The notes under the pieces: model-generated | Databases searched by the model: none | The model's input: the letters and a program-made list of their open reading frames with translations, nothing else | Told to the model about the DNA's origin: nothing | Part shown: in pieces, positions 12,717 to 25,399 of the stretch | Position numbering within the stretch: position 1 is the stretch's first letter | How the letters are laid out: each line of letters begins with the position of its first letter | Translations under genes and position numbers: made by a program | NCBI RefSeq assembly: GCF_050947875.1 | Contig: NC_134572.1 | Span: 118,830,709 to 118,894,708, forward strand | Reading direction: 5' to 3' | Length of the DNA stretch: 64,000 bases | Source: Dermacentor variabilis | Lineage: Eukaryota > Arthropoda > Arachnida > Ixodida > Ixodidae

Positions 12717-12916
12717 TAGTGCCTTATGCCCCTACATACTGTTAACAAATAAACAGTGTCTTAGAGGAGAATGCTTTGTGCATAACTGTCTCTTCCCTTT
12801 CTGAACAAATATTGTGAAATTTTTGTTTTGTTTGTGTGTTTGTTTTGATAACTGCATATCTGGTAGTTGGCTCTAATTGTGTCAATGTATCTTTGTTGAC
12901 CATTATCAACTCTGTT

Positions 12917-13140
12917 CTGGGGTTTTATGTGCCAAAACCATGATCTGATTATGAGGCACGCTCTTAGTGGGGAACCACGAATTAATTTCGACTACTTGAG
13001 GTTCTTTACTGTGCATTCGGTGTGTGATACACAGGCATTTTTACATTTCACCCCTAATCAAGATGCGGCCGCTATGGCCAGGGTCCGATTCCGTGACTGT
13101 GCTTAGCAAAGCAATGCCATAGCTGGTAAGCCACCATGGT
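12917..13140 (-). mobile_element. Ruka-like SINE with target-site duplication
   Basis: The minus strand begins with the tRNA-like head (TGGTGGCTTACCAGCTATGG) and a B-box-like TCGGACCCTGG, followed by the body and ending in the conserved GGCACATAAAACCCC. It is flanked by a ~20-bp direct repeat, TTGACCATTATCAACT at 12896 and TTGACTATTATCAACT at 13146. That repeat is the mark of LINE-assisted insertion. Confidence 0.85.
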
Positions 13141-13867
13141 GGTTGTTGACTATTATCAACTGTTCTTCTCACAACTGTTTGTATCTCTGGATAACTGTCA
13201 TATCATGCTGTACATATTTATGTCCATCACTACACAATGTTCGAAAATGTATTTGGGTACAGAAAAATAAGCACAGTCAACATACAAACCCAAGCCATTC
13301 CAAGGTTTCTAACTAAGTAAAAAGCAATTTTCACTGGGAACCCTTCAAGCTAATACATGATATAGCCCATAAAGTGGACAAGCATAGTAAAAAATTGATG
13401 GACATACTAGAGTCAAACGCTTTTATAACAAAGTGCTTGGGACTTCTGAAATTATTTTTTATACACATCATTTCGTTCTAGAGTCGTTCATTCTAGAGGC
13501 ACTTGACCGTAATCAGTTTATGGACAGTACAATCTCGTATTCAGTCGCAACAAGTATGCAGCGACAGACTAACAAGATTACAAAATTCTTTTACAAATAT
13601 ATTGCGAGTTTTACAAAGTGCAGAGAGCTTTGTTTTAGTTGAGCAAAGTATTCATGCTATTTTTTATGCTAGGCAGTACCTCTCAACTCTAAATTCAAAC
13701 CAAACTGTGACGGTCTAACATCCTAAAGCAACACTGAGGCTGAGGCTGAGGAACCATGCAGTAGTGGAGCCTCCAGATATATTTTAACCAATTGTTTCTG
13801 CCTTTCCCCTGTTAAAATGCGGCTACTGTAGATTGGTTAACTGAAGCAGAGCCACCATGACGGGTAC

Positions 13868-14063
13868 CTTTGAACTCGTCGCAAGAGATGGTGGAGCTGC
13901 AAGACTGCCTGCTTGAGAGTCGGCGCTGTGACCAGATGCTCTCGAGGCTTGGCGTGGAGTACAGGGACTGGTTAGCTCCCTTGGCTGGGGGCTTCACGGG
14001 TTCCTTCGTGTGTTGGCGTAGCTTTGCATCGCAGTAGCTCAGCTGAGCATTGAGTGACCGGTT
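13868..14063 (-). CDS. NUMA1-like: NuMA-like exon 14, end of the coil and start of the tail
   Basis: This 196-bp exon has acceptor cttgtgctgcag and donor AAAG|GTACCC. It begins NRSLNAQLSYCDAKLRQ, matching the last coil heptads of vertebrate NuMA ('RSLEAQVAHADQQLRD'). It then leaves the coil into a polar tail containing NQSLYSTPSLESIWSQRR and SSRQSCSSTISCDEFK. The vertebrate protein has 'ESLYFTPIPARSQ' at the same distance after the coil. This is one of the strongest pieces of evidence for the family call. Confidence 0.88.
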
Positions 14064-16301
14064 CTGCAGCACAAGAAAATGGCATTGAACAATTCAAGGC
14101 TGTTTCATCGAAAGGAAACATGGTAGAAGATGAAAGTGTATGCCATTGATCACAAGGAATGAAAAATAGCCTTTCCGATCCTGTACAGTTGTCTGCATAT
14201 GTCTAGACCGCCGAATTGGTGTGGTGTCATGCAGAGAAATTACGTAGATTCCAGTGCAGGCAACCACAACTGCATTTATTTGACAAATGACTAAGTGGTG
14301 CCAGCGTACCAACTGTCCTGGTAGCTGGCTTGAGCTCTCCTTACCATCTGTCATGCCACTGCAGCTGATGGCAGTCCCACTACAACATCCATAGCTGTGT
14401 TTCTGGTCAGATTGAGAGATGTTTGTCACCAGAAAATGCCAGAAGGACACCCAGGCAGTAGCATTGAGCCTGGTGCCTCGTACCTAGCAGCTGCTGTGTT
14501 ATTACTGGTAGTGGTTCTTTGCTCAGCTGTCCAGCGCCTGAGCACTAAACGCGAGTGTGGATGGCTGTACAGGAGCTTTGTTCAAAATCATACACGGAGT
14601 GAACAAGGCTCTCACAAGGATGCTTGAATGTCTATTTGAGTTTATTTTATATATTTATTTTATCTACTTTATTTTAGGATGTGAAACATGCGAAAACGAG
14701 GATGTAGCTTTGCATGATGACGCAAGCAAAGGAAATAGCATTCATGGGGCTTGAAGACAAGTAGCAGTAATCTCACCTTCCACCCTGCTTGGCAGAACAG
14801 AAAATTTTCATTCTCAACAGCTTGTGGATGGAAATGGATCAAATTTACTAAGGATACAGTACATAAACACAGCTGAATTTCTGCACAAGCTTTACGTGTC
14901 ACGAAGTAATGTATAGAGCAAACTTTCAAAATATCTGGAATCGGATTTTTCTGTTAATTCGATCATCACTGATGGTCATGATCACCACTCACACACTTAC
15001 AAGCCAGAACAGCCCTGGATTGGCCCTTGCCGGATAATTCAAACTCTTGACTGGTTAGCCTGAAGACGTGTGACCTCAATGGCTGCAGTGTACCTTGGCA
15101 GTTCTGGGCAAATGCACTGAGCACATGTATCTTGCCGAAAACACTTCTCGGGCTAGCAGCATCTTTTGCAGAAAAAATTGAAGGGCTTTCAAGGAATAAA
15201 GCAGTATGCCCAGCAGCTTGAAAACAAAACACTGCCTTAAACAATAAGCAAACATTTTTATTGCACTATGAAGAAAGTATGCTTTCTAAACCCTTTCTGC
15301 ATAAACCACCACTAGCCACTGCAAATAAGACGGATCCTTGCCACAAAGATACTAATGAAATCATATTGGCTTGTATCGGACCATGAGGTTTATGCAGGCC
15401 AGGAGTCAAATTCCACTGAACTCGGCCAAAAGCAAAATTCAGAGATTTTTAAACACTCCGTGAAAGTTGGTGGCTTTCAAGGCCTTGAAAATGACATTTT
15501 ACATTCAAGTACTGCTGTGAACCCTAGCCTATTTACAGCCTGCCTGGAGAACTGAAACGGAAACGGCGCACAATGAATGTTTACAGTATGTACTCGATTC
15601 TAACATGCGCTTATTTTTCTAGGAAAATTTGCCTGCACCGCGAGATTAAAACCAAAGTGGTGTTCACAACAGCCTCCTGTTAGAGCCCAAAGCCTAGCCA
15701 ACGTCATCGCCATTTCCATCATTAGTGGTGATGGGAATTCACTACAGCGGCATTGAAATTATCGCATGCACTCGTGCCACGTTTTTGGAAATGAACAACT
15801 TACGGCAAAATAAGAAATCAGTTCTCCCGTGTACCTCAAGATGGAGAGGAAAAAAAAATCTTGTCTAGCACTTCCAAGGGATTCGCAGCACCTTTGAAAC
15901 ATGACTGGGGCCAAGAAAACATGCCGATGCTAGTTAAATTCTTTTCTCCATGCTTCAGCAGGCCAGCTCTCTGTGACGCAATGCATTTTTACTAATGCTT
16001 TATCAGTAAAGTTGGAGTAGAGGTGCTCTGCATTGTACGGTATTCTAGAGGAGCAAAACACTAGTGTGCAAATTTTGGGAGCTCTACTGCATTACAATGA
16101 ATGAAATACAAGAGGACACTAAAATCCATTGCAACAACAGAAAAATTTTGAAGCTCAGTTTTGTTTTCTTTTTCTATATTTAATATCATACAATCAAAAC
16201 GGAGCTTCGAAAGAAGACTTCAATCTAGACTGGTTTAGCGCTTCTTTATTTTACCTTTGAAGAGGAATAGCACAGCGGAGCAGGTTTTGCCAGAACCTTA
16301 C

Positions 16302-16343
16302 CTCACTCGCCAGCCTGTCTCGTTCCTGCGTCATGGCAGTAAG
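16302..16343 (-). CDS. NUMA1-like: NuMA-like exon 13, 42-bp in-frame exon
   Basis: Acceptor ccttcatttcctgcag and donor GAG|GTAAGG enclose 42 bp reading LTAMTQERDRLASE, phase 0 on both sides. Fourteen codons are two heptads, so inclusion or skipping would keep both the frame and the coil register. The exon is a near copy of the end of exon 12 (AATEEERDKLVNE), including about 15 bp of intron after the donor. Confidence 0.75.
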
Positions 16344-16601
16344 CTGCAGGAAATGAAGGTTGAGAAACACTTGTGAGACATTTAAAATTGTATTCATTTA
16401 ATTATTTGTTGTCATGATAGCATTTATAAGAACATTAAAGGTACGGTTGCACCACTGCCACTGCCATTCAGTCATGGTATGGACACACATGCATGGCAAA
16501 CGTACGAAAGCTCCAGAGACGCACAGTGCCATTTGGCTGCAGAAGGAAAAAAGCCAAGTGGATGCACCATCACGTTATGCTTAGTCAGCGAAGTTAGATT
16601 A

Positions 16602-16810
16602 TGGGGTTTTACGTGCCAAAACCACTTTCCAATTATGAGGCACGCCGTAGTGGAGGACTCCGGAAATTTCGACCACCTGGGGATCTTTAACGTGCACCTA
16701 AATCTAAGCACACAGGTGTTTTCGCATTTCGCAGTCATCAAAATGCGGTCGCCGTGGCCGGGATTCGATCCTGCGACCTCGTGCTCAGCAGCCTAACACC
16801 ATAGCCACCA
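16602..16810 (-). mobile_element. Ruka-like SINE, well preserved
   Basis: The minus strand reads TGGTGGCTATGGTGTTAGGC (A box) and GGATCGAATCCCGG (B box), then the body and GGCACGTAAAACCCC at the end. This is the best-preserved copy of the six in the window. The sequence CGAAGT flanks both sides (16589-16594 and 16811-16816). Confidence 0.85.
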
Positions 16811-16840
16811 CGAAGTGTTCTGGCTTCCAGAACACTTCGT
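16810..16840. other. 14-bp perfect hairpin beside a SINE
   Basis: ACGAAGTGTTCTGG and CCAGAACACTTCGT are exact inverse copies with a 3-base loop (CTT). The left foot touches the tRNA-head end of the SINE at 16602-16810. Confidence 0.9.
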
Positions 16841-18122
16841 TGCACGTGCACATGCAAGAGTTTCTGCTGAGTAGCGGTGAGCATAACCACACCTTGGTGC
16901 GTACACTGGTCTAAGTGTGTGCAGAGTACAGGCTGAGCGAGAAACTAATCCTTCACTGGGCCCTGTCAGACGCCAACGATTTTCTCGTCAGTCTCGTTTC
17001 GTGCACCATAGAGTGACGACAGTGGTAACGCCGGCATTCCTCATCATGGCAGCGTTGCAACACGCCTGGCATCTGCAAGGTCTGTTCCTGCTGCAAAGCA
17101 ATTGTTGCCTCATGCGATAGGTCACACCATGCCATCACTGCTGTTGGAACACTGTGCAAGGCGCTCGAGTGCAGCGTTAAACCTTGCTATTACTTTCAAC
17201 GCTTTGCCCTTGAGTGGAACTGCCACGTTATTTTGTGTTGCCCTCCGGGCCAAAGGTGCTATTGAAGGGAGCGGGTGCAATGTGGAGAAAAGAACACTAG
17301 AGACATTATTAGGCTCCTGCAAATACAGTGTTAGCAAAACATTGCTAAAATTGATGTGCTTAACAGTAGAAGGGAGTGGCCTCTGAAGGTGGTAGTACTT
17401 AGTAATGAGAGGTATGGTTAACAGAAATTCTATGTGCCTAGCACAACATTTTTGTGACTTTTTGTGCATGATCAATGCAAGGAAAAAGGCAACAGGGAGG
17501 TAAAATAGCGTGCAGGCTAGGAATAACTTATTCTGTGAAATAAACAAGGGCTAGCAAATTTACAATGACAGGCAAGGAATGTGCTACGGGCAGCATATTC
17601 AAGCTTACTGCAGATTAAGGATTTGCACAGCAGGAGTTTTAGAAGAAGCTGGAGCAGAGGAACAATTGCAGCAGAGGTATCCCAGATTACAGTCAGAATT
17701 TTTAATTATTCTGTTAACGTCTTCCTTTTCTCGGTCATTGCAAGTCATGTGGACCACATGACGATAGGAAATGACTGACTCGAGAGGGAAATGTTAGGAC
17801 TGGGAATACCACCAATGTTGGTTTCAACCTAAGGGACCTGGCGTCATCGACGCTATCATGACTTCATGATCCAAAGCAAAATTTTTTGATGTGGAACAAT
17901 AAGGTTAGCATACCTGCCAAACTGAGGACCTCGAAATTCAGGAGATTTGCCAAGCTGAGAGGAAGGGGGGAGGGGGGACAACAAACTAAACAAAGGTTTG
18001 TGCTACTTGTTCTGGGTTACAGCAACGTCAGGAACCAATCTGAATGGCTGCCAGCATAGTTAAGCGCTTCGGTGCTTGTACTGTGATCAGAGACATCGTG
18101 TGTGCACATGTATAGTAATTAG

Positions 18123-18167
18123 GACACACACACACACACGCGCGCACGCACACACACACACACACAG
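18123..18167. repeat. CA/CG dinucleotide microsatellite
   Basis: An interrupted (CA)n tract with a CGCGCGCACGCA centre, in the intron between exons 13 and 12. Confidence 0.95.
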
Positions 18168-18993
18168 CTGACTTAACGCTGCCACTCTGCAATGCATGTG
18201 AGAGCTTTGCCCCATGCACACTTCTCAGCACATGTCTCAATGTGAAACAAAATAGGCCTACACTGCCTACACACAAATTGCATGGATTTAAATCTGACTA
18301 TTTCCCTTTTTTTCTGGTGTACTTGGGGCAGTTTTTCAGAACAGCCTTGTTTGTACAATCAGAAGAGCTGGCAGTTATGGGTTAGGTACAATCACTTTGC
18401 TTAGGAAATAATAAAGAATATTGTGAGCATTTCTTGTGGTTGTGCTTTAGCGTGGCAAGCATCAGTTCTAGAACTTGGAGGGTTTGGGAGTTTGAAAGAG
18501 TAATGCAGAAATGTCATATCAGTATACTAAGAATAGATTGAGTTGTATTATACTTATGTAATACTAAAACCTGCCACCCTTACCATGACAGAATGCTTCA
18601 CAAATGAGAAAGAACAAAAGATCGTTATGCCACCGTGAAGTTCCCAGACCGGTTTGCCATGTAACCAATTTTGATAGAGTCTGCTCAGGCCTAGCTTATT
18701 CGTTACAATGAAGATAAGCCTTCATTTTCTCTTCACATAATTGACATACAGTGAAATGAAGAATATAGTCTTGAAAGAATACTTTAGCAGTCTAGAAATC
18801 ATATTGGTTCTCTTCAGTGTGTCTGGCTGGAACGGCAAAGGCAGTGCGAGAAAGGACAGACGGAGGGACAGAGACTCTCTGCCTTTAACATTCCAGCCGT
18901 GAATACGTACCAACTTGGCTAACTTGTGTAACTTTAGCGTCTCTAGGGAGGAATGATAATGTAACTAAAAAGCAGCTTTTGCCATAACCTTAC

Positions 18994-19132
18994 CTCATTC
19001 ACCAGCTTATCTCGTTCCTCCTCCGTGGCAGCAAGACGCATGGCCTTCTCTTCTGTCTGAGCCTTGAGAGTCTCTGTGTCCCTTTTGGTCTGCTTGATCG
19101 TCTCCTTCATATCTGCGATGTGGTTAATCAGT
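18994..19132 (-). CDS. NUMA1-like: NuMA-like exon 12, coiled coil
   Basis: This 139-bp exon has acceptor tttctttgtag and donor GAG|GTAAGG. It reads LINHIADMKETIKQTKRDTE, then TLKAQTEEKAMRLAATEEER and DKLVNE. Its last third and the intron just beyond the donor closely resemble exon 13 and its donor flank, which points to a partial exon duplication. Confidence 0.85.
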
Positions 19133-20102
19133 CTACAAAGAAAAGAAATCCAGAAATGAATTTTTCATGGTGACTCGTCATGCATTATGACATGCACGCA
19201 GTATAATGTCATGCATTATGCATTAGTGCAAATTACATAAAAACAGCAAATGAGATAGCACTTCCAAATACTACAGGTGGTCTGAAAGGACAGTTGCTAT
19301 CTAAAGTCACTTCTCTGATATTCTGTACTCTGGTAGCATGTATTGTAATCATTATTGAACAAGCGTGACTAACAGGAGAAGATTGAGACGTCTACAGCCA
19401 CATTGCAACCACGGGAGACAAGTAGAGAAGAGGTTGTATGGAGCCATTTAGATGAGGCTTAGATGCAAGCCATAACAGCGAGAGCTGACCCAACAGCAAT
19501 AGACATGATGTAACCACAATAATAACTATGGGGTGCAACAGCTTGCAGATTGTCAATGCTAGGACTAAATTCTGGATGGAGACAAACGGTTCGGGTACCT
19601 TCAATTAATGATAAGCATGATGCCTGCAACAGATGTCGCAAATCTTTGTGGAGCAAGAGCGGTCACTGCAAGATGCATCTACATTAAATGGGCATGTGGG
19701 CCGAACTTCCCTATGCTCCGCACTTGGACATTTTGTCTCTGTTAACCACGCGAGCACCACTGTCATTTTTTCTTTGCAAGGGTTCCACTAAAAAAATGCT
19801 GAGACACGATGTCATGCACATAGGAGATATGAAAACATGTCGGGACATCTATTGCTGCACTCAAATGAAAGTCTCATCTGGGAGACATGATATTTCATTT
19901 AGGGAACGCTACAGAAACCACTGAAAAACCAAAGAGCAACTACTATAGCTGTTAAAAAAGAGCTATTGATATTGTGAGCACGGGTGATGACTTGCAACAT
20001 GGTAAACTCTTCACCAGAGAACACACAGATGTAAAGAATTCTCAAAGCACAAAAGCTGGGGGCTGACTTGTAGGTGATGACTTATTGTGATGCAACTGAT
20101 TC

Positions 20103-20246
20103 GTAGTTAAACCTCAATATGAACTTCGATATAACAAAAGCATCAAATTAATGAAGTATTTATATTTTTATAAATTCATGTTTACACAACACCATGTATC
20201 TTTACCGTAATATTATGAAAGGCATTTATTTACGATTTAACTGTAC
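20103..20246. mobile_element. probable short MITE
   Basis: The left end AGTTAAACCTCAATATGAAC and the right end TTACGATTTAACTGTA form an inverted pair resembling the CAGT-ACCTCG ends of other elements here. It is about 140 bp with diverged ends. Confidence 0.4.
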
Positions 20247-21831
20247 AATGAAATTTCACTGCTCTCATGAAGGAAAACAAGCAATAAATGGAGACTATTG
20301 AGGGTGCCACTGGTGAAATGGTTGAATTACAGGTGGTTGTTTACAAATGCATCTTTCAAGTTGAGCGCTGCGCAACAGGCAGTGGTTGCCAAATAGGAGC
20401 AGCGTTTTTGCTGGCAGCAGCGAACTTTGCTCGTCATGGCCTCAGATGTTCTGCCATATCACGGAGGCCATAAGCTGGCAAGTGCAGTGTCAAGTAGCGG
20501 CACACAATGGTGCATCCTAACATGTCGTGCATTGCCTATTCTACACAGCATAGTTTTGTATCCTGCACACTGCCTTGTGTTAGCACCCAATTTGGTGCTA
20601 CCCTCATGTGGAGAGTGAGAAGCACACGTAGCGGTAGAGTCGGCAGTACTAAAAAGAACACCCTGTTACTTGAAGAGATTTTGATTGGCGAGAAAAAGGG
20701 TGTCACCACGCAGCTCTATCTTGAAGTCAAAAGAGGCTATCCTGGACTCAAAGAAAGCACCATTTCCTAGGAAATGCAAATGACAGAGTGAAACTAGCAG
20801 ATTACTTTTGGCGCAGATAGAGGCATTTTCGGCGAGCGCACAGCTCGTTCAACAAGTTTTGGATACACGTACATAGCCGAATGATGAATTTCGAGGATAA
20901 TATGCGCACTTGATGCAGTACGGATAATGTGGCAGCCATGAACAAACTAATTCAGGTTGTTGCTTCGCTTCCATGACATTTTGATGCAAAGCTGTTTTTT
21001 GACTTCCAACGGGTTTTGATACTGCGTTAATTGGGATTTGTGGAGAGGTAATCTGTTCAGTGCAACATAGCATCAGGTTTCATACAGCTCTGTGTGGCAT
21101 TAGAGATCATGCTGGCAAGTCATGGTGGTGGAATGGATATGAAAGCTTTGCTTATGCCAAATACCACGGTACGTTGAACTTTCTTTTTTTTTTTTTCCAG
21201 CTTTTAATGTGCCATGCAGCTGCTGTGAAGACTGTCAGTACAGCTTTAAGTGGTCACCGATTCAAGTAGAACAAATTTTTTTGTTATTGCATGTCATGTT
21301 AAAAATACTGGTTGGCAACTGCACTTTTCATGAAAGGTTGAATTCCAATGTACCTAAATTTCGATATAATGAAATAAACCATAACCTATAACCTCAAAGT
21401 ATAAGCTCCCATTTTCTTTCAAAATGCAAGCAAAAATTTTGCAGAACAACCTGACTGTCTATGGTATGAAATTAGTGCCTCTTCAGTGTCTGAAGATTTG
21501 CTAGCTAAGGCCACATTATGCATGCCAGGTGCACTAAACAAATGCTCTAGCCTGTATTATAGAAGCATCAGATTGCTGCCATTACACACCGTTAACGCCA
21601 GCACTTTTCTTCTTAACGAACAAAGCCTGGTTTCTGTGGTCGGCTCGTGTCCATGAAAATGGTTGTACAGATGTCTTTGGTGTCTCATGACTACATTAAT
21701 TTAAAGTCACTGCACAAAATTGAGAAACTAACAGCCCAAGGCGCTGCTGCCCACACACACAATTAAGATTGTCTATAGACAACACTTACATGCAGTGAAC
21801 TACAAACACTACTAGGTGGAGCCATACTTAC

Positions 21832-22007
21832 AGTGCCTCTCTTCGCTTGCGAAGAGATTGCTGCTCGAGGCATTTCTTTTCCCACATGGCAGCCGCTTCC
21901 TTTAAATCAAGATTTGATTTCTTCATTTCTGCGGTCTTCTCATTCATTTCAGAATGAATTGAAGCAAAGGCGGCTTGGAGCTTCTTTGCAGAGTCCTCGT
22001 TGGCAGA
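21832..22007 (-). CDS. NUMA1-like: NuMA-like exon 11, coiled coil
   Basis: This 176-bp exon has acceptor tctttctctgtag and donor GCACT|GTAAGT (near-perfect consensus). It reads SANEDSAKKLQAAFASIHSE, then MNEKTAEMKKSNLDLKEAAA, then MWEKKCLEQQSLRKRREAL. It is too short to stand out as an open frame on its own; it was found from splice signals and phase. Phase 0 in, phase 2 out. Confidence 0.85.
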
Positions 22008-22840
22008 CTACAGAGAAAGAAAAGGAGGTACTGTAACTTGCACCACTCGGAGCCGTGGCTCAGAGCGGTGCACAGACCAAATGGTCTGCACCAGCGACAA
22101 GTTATCTTTTCGTCCATTTTCATTTCCCCTTGATTATTTTCTACATTTCGGTTTCAACCACAGCTAAATACCCCTATGCTTTCCTTGGCTTCACTGCGTG
22201 CTGGCTTTATATTATCGCGATAAAAGACCAAGCCCCTCCGTTTCCTTGCACCTCGTTCCTACATCTGGAAAGGCATCCATAAGTGTGCGAGACTTAATAT
22301 TGTCGAATACAAATCGTATAACTTCAAATACAAAATATAATAGCACGCAACTGCATGTTAATCCAGAAAATTGAGTTATTCACAACATGTTTGGTCTCGC
22401 CAACCGGTGTACTATCATACAGTGTCAAATTCCTGTTAACTCAAAGCTTTACATTGGTTGTTGCTCAGCGCACCAGGCTTATAAGCCCAAAAGTGTGAGC
22501 AGTGCTGCAAAAGATGAGGGAGGTAAAAACTGCACTAACATACAGCCAAAACGTAGAGATTGTGTGCTGTGTGATATGAACACCGCTTAGAAAATAACTA
22601 TGAGAACACAGTGTCCCTTCTTTTCCCCACGTATTGCATGATGTGCATGCAGGACTACTGCAGCACAGTGCTCATGACAAGCTTTTAGTTGCTTGGAAAA
22701 AAAAAGTTATAGCCCTAATTACACTTAATTTAACACATAGCAGACAACTAAGCAGAAACTCCACAAATAATAGTCATCAAAGTCTCATTTATCAAGTGTC
22801 ACGGTGCAGCTGCCTCTGCAGAATACTGCAATTATTACTA

Positions 22841-22963
22841 CAGTCGAACTCCCCTACAAAGTGCTTTTGATTCCCTGTTACAATTTTATTGACTGCAAGG
22901 TATCAATATTCCCTCCACAGTGAAATACATTCTCGTGAATTTCATTGTAGCGGGACTCAACTG
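22841..22963. mobile_element. short CAGT-type MITE
   Basis: A 123-bp unit begins CAGTCGAACTCCCCTACAAA and ends, read inward, CAGTTGAGTCCCGCTACAAT. TA precedes it and TG follows it (one mismatch in the target duplication). It is a short relative by end sequence of the element at 11469-12716. Confidence 0.65.
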
Positions 22964-23879
22964 TGCAACTTGTGGACGTAAGAATATGTCAAATCGCATG
23001 TCATTCATGCTTCCAGTACCTAACGTACATACTGTATCATGTTTTGGTTGAGAGTGAGCGGTACCCTGTGCGTAGTGGTTTAAAAAAAGTGTCACTTCGC
23101 TTGCTTGGCAATTAATAGCTTCAGGTCACAGACCTGAAGCTAAGAGCAACATAAAAGCAAAAGCTCAATGTCGCATCACGTTACATAACACATAACCATA
23201 TCTTTCATATCAAGGCACTATTGGCACAAATGCGAGCAGTGACAGAAGTCTCTTTAGCCTCCAAGGTGTTGTCTGCTATGAATGAGATGGATTACAAGGA
23301 TGTGTAATGCACCCGTACTCTTAGGTTTAAAATAGCACCTTTCAACATAGCACAATGTACACAGGCATCATGCTAACATCCATTATGGTTCACCCATCTC
23401 TCACAATGTCTGTACAAACCCCAGCTTTCAGTCGGTGTAGTAATTGGCAATCAATCATTGCAATAACAGTGGAGAGGCCAAATGAGCATGCAGCAGGTGG
23501 CTGGCACATTCGCTTAGCGAAGTCGCGTGGGTGGGGAATTGTGCAATACCTTGGTCCCAGTGATAATGTAACACTTGAATCCAAACTTCGACCCTGTGCG
23601 GTTGGGTGTCTGAAAACTAAATACTAATAAAGGTAATGTAATGCATGTAACCCAATCACCTGAAGCTTCAACTGCATAACTACTCTGAGAACTCTTCCAC
23701 AGAAGCAGCACCCTCACTCAACGATCTTGGCCTCACTGTATCAACCTTCAGGTGGAATGCTCAAATCGAATTCAGAATTACTAGCAGCAACAATGACATT
23801 TATGTAATTTCTTGCATGCTCCTCAGACTTAAATAGGCTTGTACACATTACAGAGAAGCAACCGCTTACAATTACTTCA

Positions 23880-24051
23880 GCCAAAAATGTAATTGATCGA
23901 GCCAGCATTAGGGAGGCCTTTGCTCCCCTTGAATAAAATGACAGCAAATTTTCCCTGAAGAAGCACCAATTCCCTGAGTTTTCCTCGAGTATTTCGAGAC
24001 TTTTCAATATACCCGAGAAGTCTCGGTTTTCCCGGTTGGCAGACACCCTGA
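23880..24051 (-). repeat. end fragment of the GGTGTCTACC repeat family
   Basis: Shared text with 38310-38470 includes CGAGCCAGCATTA, AATAAAAT(G/T)ACAGC and AATTTTCCCTGA, and the end reads GGCAGACACC. Only this end is recognisable. Confidence 0.65.
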
Positions 24052-25399
24052 TACAATACTTTTATAAACACTGCACAAATACAGTAAATAGAACAAGCTG
24101 GCCTGGCTCTTTCAGTGCATTCCTTTGTGGCCTTTCACACATTAGCTTTACTAACAACTGCTTTTCTAAGTTTTTGAATTTTTGTTCGTCCCTCATTTTC
24201 TTGAGAGCATTTCATTTATTTCACTTTAAGGGCCCAAAGGCATCATTACATAAGGAGGGGAGCGGGGACTCATTCAGGGGTCAATATCAACTGTATTAAA
24301 AAAAAGAAAAAAATGCAGAACTGATCCAAAGAACATGAGAACAAGATACTGAGTAAGGAAACACCCTTAAAGCAGTGACACTGAAACCTCGATCAATGTG
24401 TGCATTGGAGGAAAGGGTGCTGTTCTAACACACAAACACATCAACGCAGACAGGGAAATTAGCGAATAAAGGTCAGGAATCATTCAGCTACACAATGGAA
24501 AAAGTGAAGTATAAACATGCTAAACACAAGCATTCTGACATTGTGGCACTTATGCTGCATATTAGACGTGCAAAATCATCGCGTGATGAACATACAGGCC
24601 ATGTGACCTACCAATAATATGCTTGTATGTCTTAGTTGTAATCTAAATGCACAGAAACAAATTGTTTTCCTGGCAATCACTGCACCAATTTTTTACAAGG
24701 CTTGTTGCATTTAAAAGAAGCACTTAAAACCTAACTGTACGAAATGAATTTTCAATTTAGGCGATCAAGTTTATGAGAATTGTTGAATATAGCAAATTTT
24801 TTTTAAATATCCCTCAAGTTTAGAATACTGACTCAGCAATAAAAAAAAAACATTACAATTCTGTAAATAGCACTGCATACATCTAAAGTGCACACTGCTC
24901 TGAAAATATCACTAAGTGCGAGTAGGACTTGCAAAACTCTTGTGCACTTTGTAATAATTGTGCACAGGCTGTAAATTCATATATCACATTTGCCTGCTTG
25001 AAATGCTTTAAGCGAAATGCTCTATTTCAGAGAAATAACTTTACTGAATATCCTTGTTCTCTGTGCATTTAGCACATTTCAATGAGAAATAAACATTTCC
25101 TTCTGGTATTACGACATATCCTGAAAGCGTCAAAAAGCAAGCTTTATAATGGCAGAAACTTTCGAATGCTGCAAGTTTGAGGGTGTGGCTATTTTTTGTG
25201 TTAATGGTGAAAAAGATTGTTTATTGTTTAACTGTTCAAAAATGCATGATAACCTATTAGATTCTCTTTTGCTACTATTTCATTTGCTGGTGATTTGGTC
25301 TCAAAAATTGCTGTCCACACACCATTACCATTGTAGCAAGTTTAGAGACCTTATGGCCGCAAGGAATCTTGCAGCATGCAGGGAAGCCCAACGGCTCAC

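Larger units (their letters stand above)
4507..13867 (-). other. intron between exons 14 and 15
   Basis: This 9.4-kb intron holds elements at 5008-5512, 5562-5955, 6321-6970, 9504-10380 and 11469-12716, the SINE at 12917-13140 and the possible 28-bp microexon at 11372-11399. From about 6980 to 9430 and from 13170 to 13860 nothing further was recognised. Confidence 0.7.
14064..18993 (-). other. introns flanking the 42-bp exon 13
   Basis: 14064-16301 shows nothing but AT-rich sequence. 16344-18993 holds the SINE at 16602, the hairpin at 16810 and the microsatellite at 18123. 16845-17400 is somewhat richer in GC, with overlapping open frames that I do not credit. Confidence 0.6.
19133..25399 (-). 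other. introns between exons 10, 11 and 12
   Basis: 19133-21831 has the probable short MITE at 20103 and otherwise nothing. 22008-25399 has the MITE at 22841 and the repeat end at 23880-24051. From 24052 on, AT-rich sequence without signal. Confidence 0.6.

Noticed and set aside
16602..16810. tRNA gene suggested by A- and B-box matches
   Set aside because: The boxes belong to a SINE head with no cloverleaf closure and a SINE body attached. The same structure recurs at five other places.
18028..18276. Minus-strand frame containing a Cys-Val repeat
   Set aside because: It is translation of the CA/CG microsatellite, not a protein.
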